The notes under the pieces were generated by a model, which saw nothing but the letters and a program-made list of their open reading frames with translations, made no database searches and was not told the DNA's origin. A stretch of DNA of 6,701 nucleotides, taken from the NCBI GenBank assembly GCA_012518155.1, contig JAAYTC010000029.1:1-6701 (forward strand), written 5' to 3'. Shown in pieces: positions 6,114 to 6,701 of this stretch. The position numbers and the translations under genes are program-made. This DNA comes from Bacteroidales bacterium. GTDB lineage: Bacteria > Bacteroidota > Bacteroidia > Bacteroidales > Dysgonomonadaceae. How positions within the stretch are numbered: the stretch's first letter is position 1; the number at the start of each line of letters is the position of its first letter.

Positions 6114-6701
6114 CTATTGCTTCTCCTCGAGTGCTTCTGCTTCAGTTCCCGTTTCTGGTAGGGCAAAGGAAGCATCCACCATACGCAGGTAAGAACGATA
6201 GCGCCATTCGGCAGCGTCTTGCGCGGCTTTGAAGAGTTCGTCTGCCTCATGCGGAAACGACTTCATTAGCTGCGTGTAGCGCACCTCTCCCATCAGGAAG
6301 TCCCTGAACTTGCTCCAATCGGGTTCTTTACTGTCGAGTTGAAACGGGTTTTGTCCCTCTTCTTCCAGCCTCGGGTCGTATCGCCAGAGGTGCCAGTAAC
6401 CGCTTTCCACGGCCAATTTTTGCTCGGTTTGGGCTTGTCCCATTCCTCTTCTCAGCCCGTGGCTAATACAAGGCGAGTAAGCGATCACTATCGAGGGGCC
6501 GTTATAGGATTCGGCTTCCCTGATTGCTTTCAGCGTTTGGGGTTGACTTGCTCCCATGGCCACTTGTGCCACGTAAACATACCCATAGGTGGTAGCAATC
6601 ATGCCGAGGTCTTTCTTGCGCACCCGCTTTCCGGCAGCAGCAAATTTGGCTACCGCGGCAATGGGGGTCGACTTAGACGATTGCCCCCCCGTGTTGGAGT
6701 A
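6114..6701 (-). CDS. nifJ: Pyruvate:ferredoxin (flavodoxin) oxidoreductase, C-terminal part
   Basis: The last 195 residues of a gene that enters from the right edge; the full single-chain enzyme is usually about 1,170-1,200 residues. It oxidises pyruvate with CoA to acetyl-CoA, CO2 and reduced ferredoxin, the main anaerobic pyruvate route. Reading from the edge gives YSNTGGQSSKSTPIAAVAKF, the end of the thiamine-diphosphate-binding domain, then KKDLGMIATTYGYVYVAQVA, SPCISHGL and the C-terminal YDPRL and NPFQLDSKEPDW segments, all typical of the family. The frame is open to the edge, so the GTG at 6623 is an internal valine and not a start. The visible part carries no iron-sulfur motif, since those lie upstream in this protein. 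A terminator follows the stop codon, which separates it from aroQ. The gene is truncated only by the window edge, with no sign of decay. Confidence 0.95.
   Translation of the reverse strand, partial: YSNTGGQSSKSTPIAAVAKFAAAGKRVRKKDLGMIATTYGYVYVAQVAMGASQPQTLKAIREAESYNGPSIVIAYSPCISHGLRRGMGQAQTEQKLAVESGYWHLWRYDPRLEEEGQNPFQLDSKEPDWSKFRDFLMGEVRYTQLMKSFPHEADELFKAAQDAAEWRYRSYLRMVDASFALPETGTEAEALEEKQ

Noticed and set aside
6068..6250. A 60-codon minus-strand frame overlapping the end of the oxidoreductase gene
   Set aside because: It is out of frame with a clearly conserved protein end, runs into the terminator hairpin, and has an unremarkable basic translation.

Overview
The window looks like core chromosome of an anaerobic member of the Bacteroidota, most likely order Bacteroidales. 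Four things point there. A Bacteroidales-type pyruvate kinase, an AroQ dehydratase, an O-methyltransferase, RbfA and an FtsX-type permease lie in one tight co-directional run, which I recall as a recurring Bacteroidales gene order. The only clear promoter I found has the Bacteroides -7 form TAnnTTTG. Gene starts have A/T-rich leaders without Shine-Dalgarno sequences. A pyruvate:ferredoxin oxidoreductase is present, as expected of an anaerobe. I cannot name the genus from the sequence.

Layout, left to right. Bases 1-154 hold no gene I can support. A small DUF2024 protein (155-418, plus strand) is the only gene on the plus strand. It ends exactly where the next gene ends, with no base between the two stop codons. 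Everything else is on the minus strand and is read from right to left. The C-terminal 195 residues of pyruvate:ferredoxin oxidoreductase (nifJ) enter from the right edge and stop at 6114. A strong hairpin terminator lies at 6060-6087 and a promoter element at 6020-6027. Then come aroQ (5992-5540), pyk (5514-4045), an O-methyltransferase (4016-3384), rbfA (3379-3041), a LolC/LolE-like permease (3027-1780) and a UDP-glucose dehydrogenase, ugd (1738-419). Gaps in this run are 25, 28, 4, 13 and 41 bases. No convincing internal terminator was seen, so aroQ to ugd is probably one transcription unit.

Working together: pyruvate kinase makes pyruvate and the neighbouring oxidoreductase turns it into acetyl-CoA and reduced ferredoxin, so two consecutive steps of fermentation sit side by side in separate units. 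AroQ supplies the shikimate pathway, RbfA matures the 30S ribosomal subunit, the permease probably belongs to a lipoprotein-release type ABC transporter, and Ugd makes UDP-glucuronate for surface polysaccharide. The run mixes central metabolism, ribosome assembly and envelope work.

I found no mobile element, CRISPR array, RNA gene or clearly new multi-gene system. The most interesting points are modest: the DUF2024 protein with its CxxCH cluster, an altered potassium-site residue in pyruvate kinase, a terminator stem whose wobble pairs work only in the minus-strand RNA, and the mixed operon itself.
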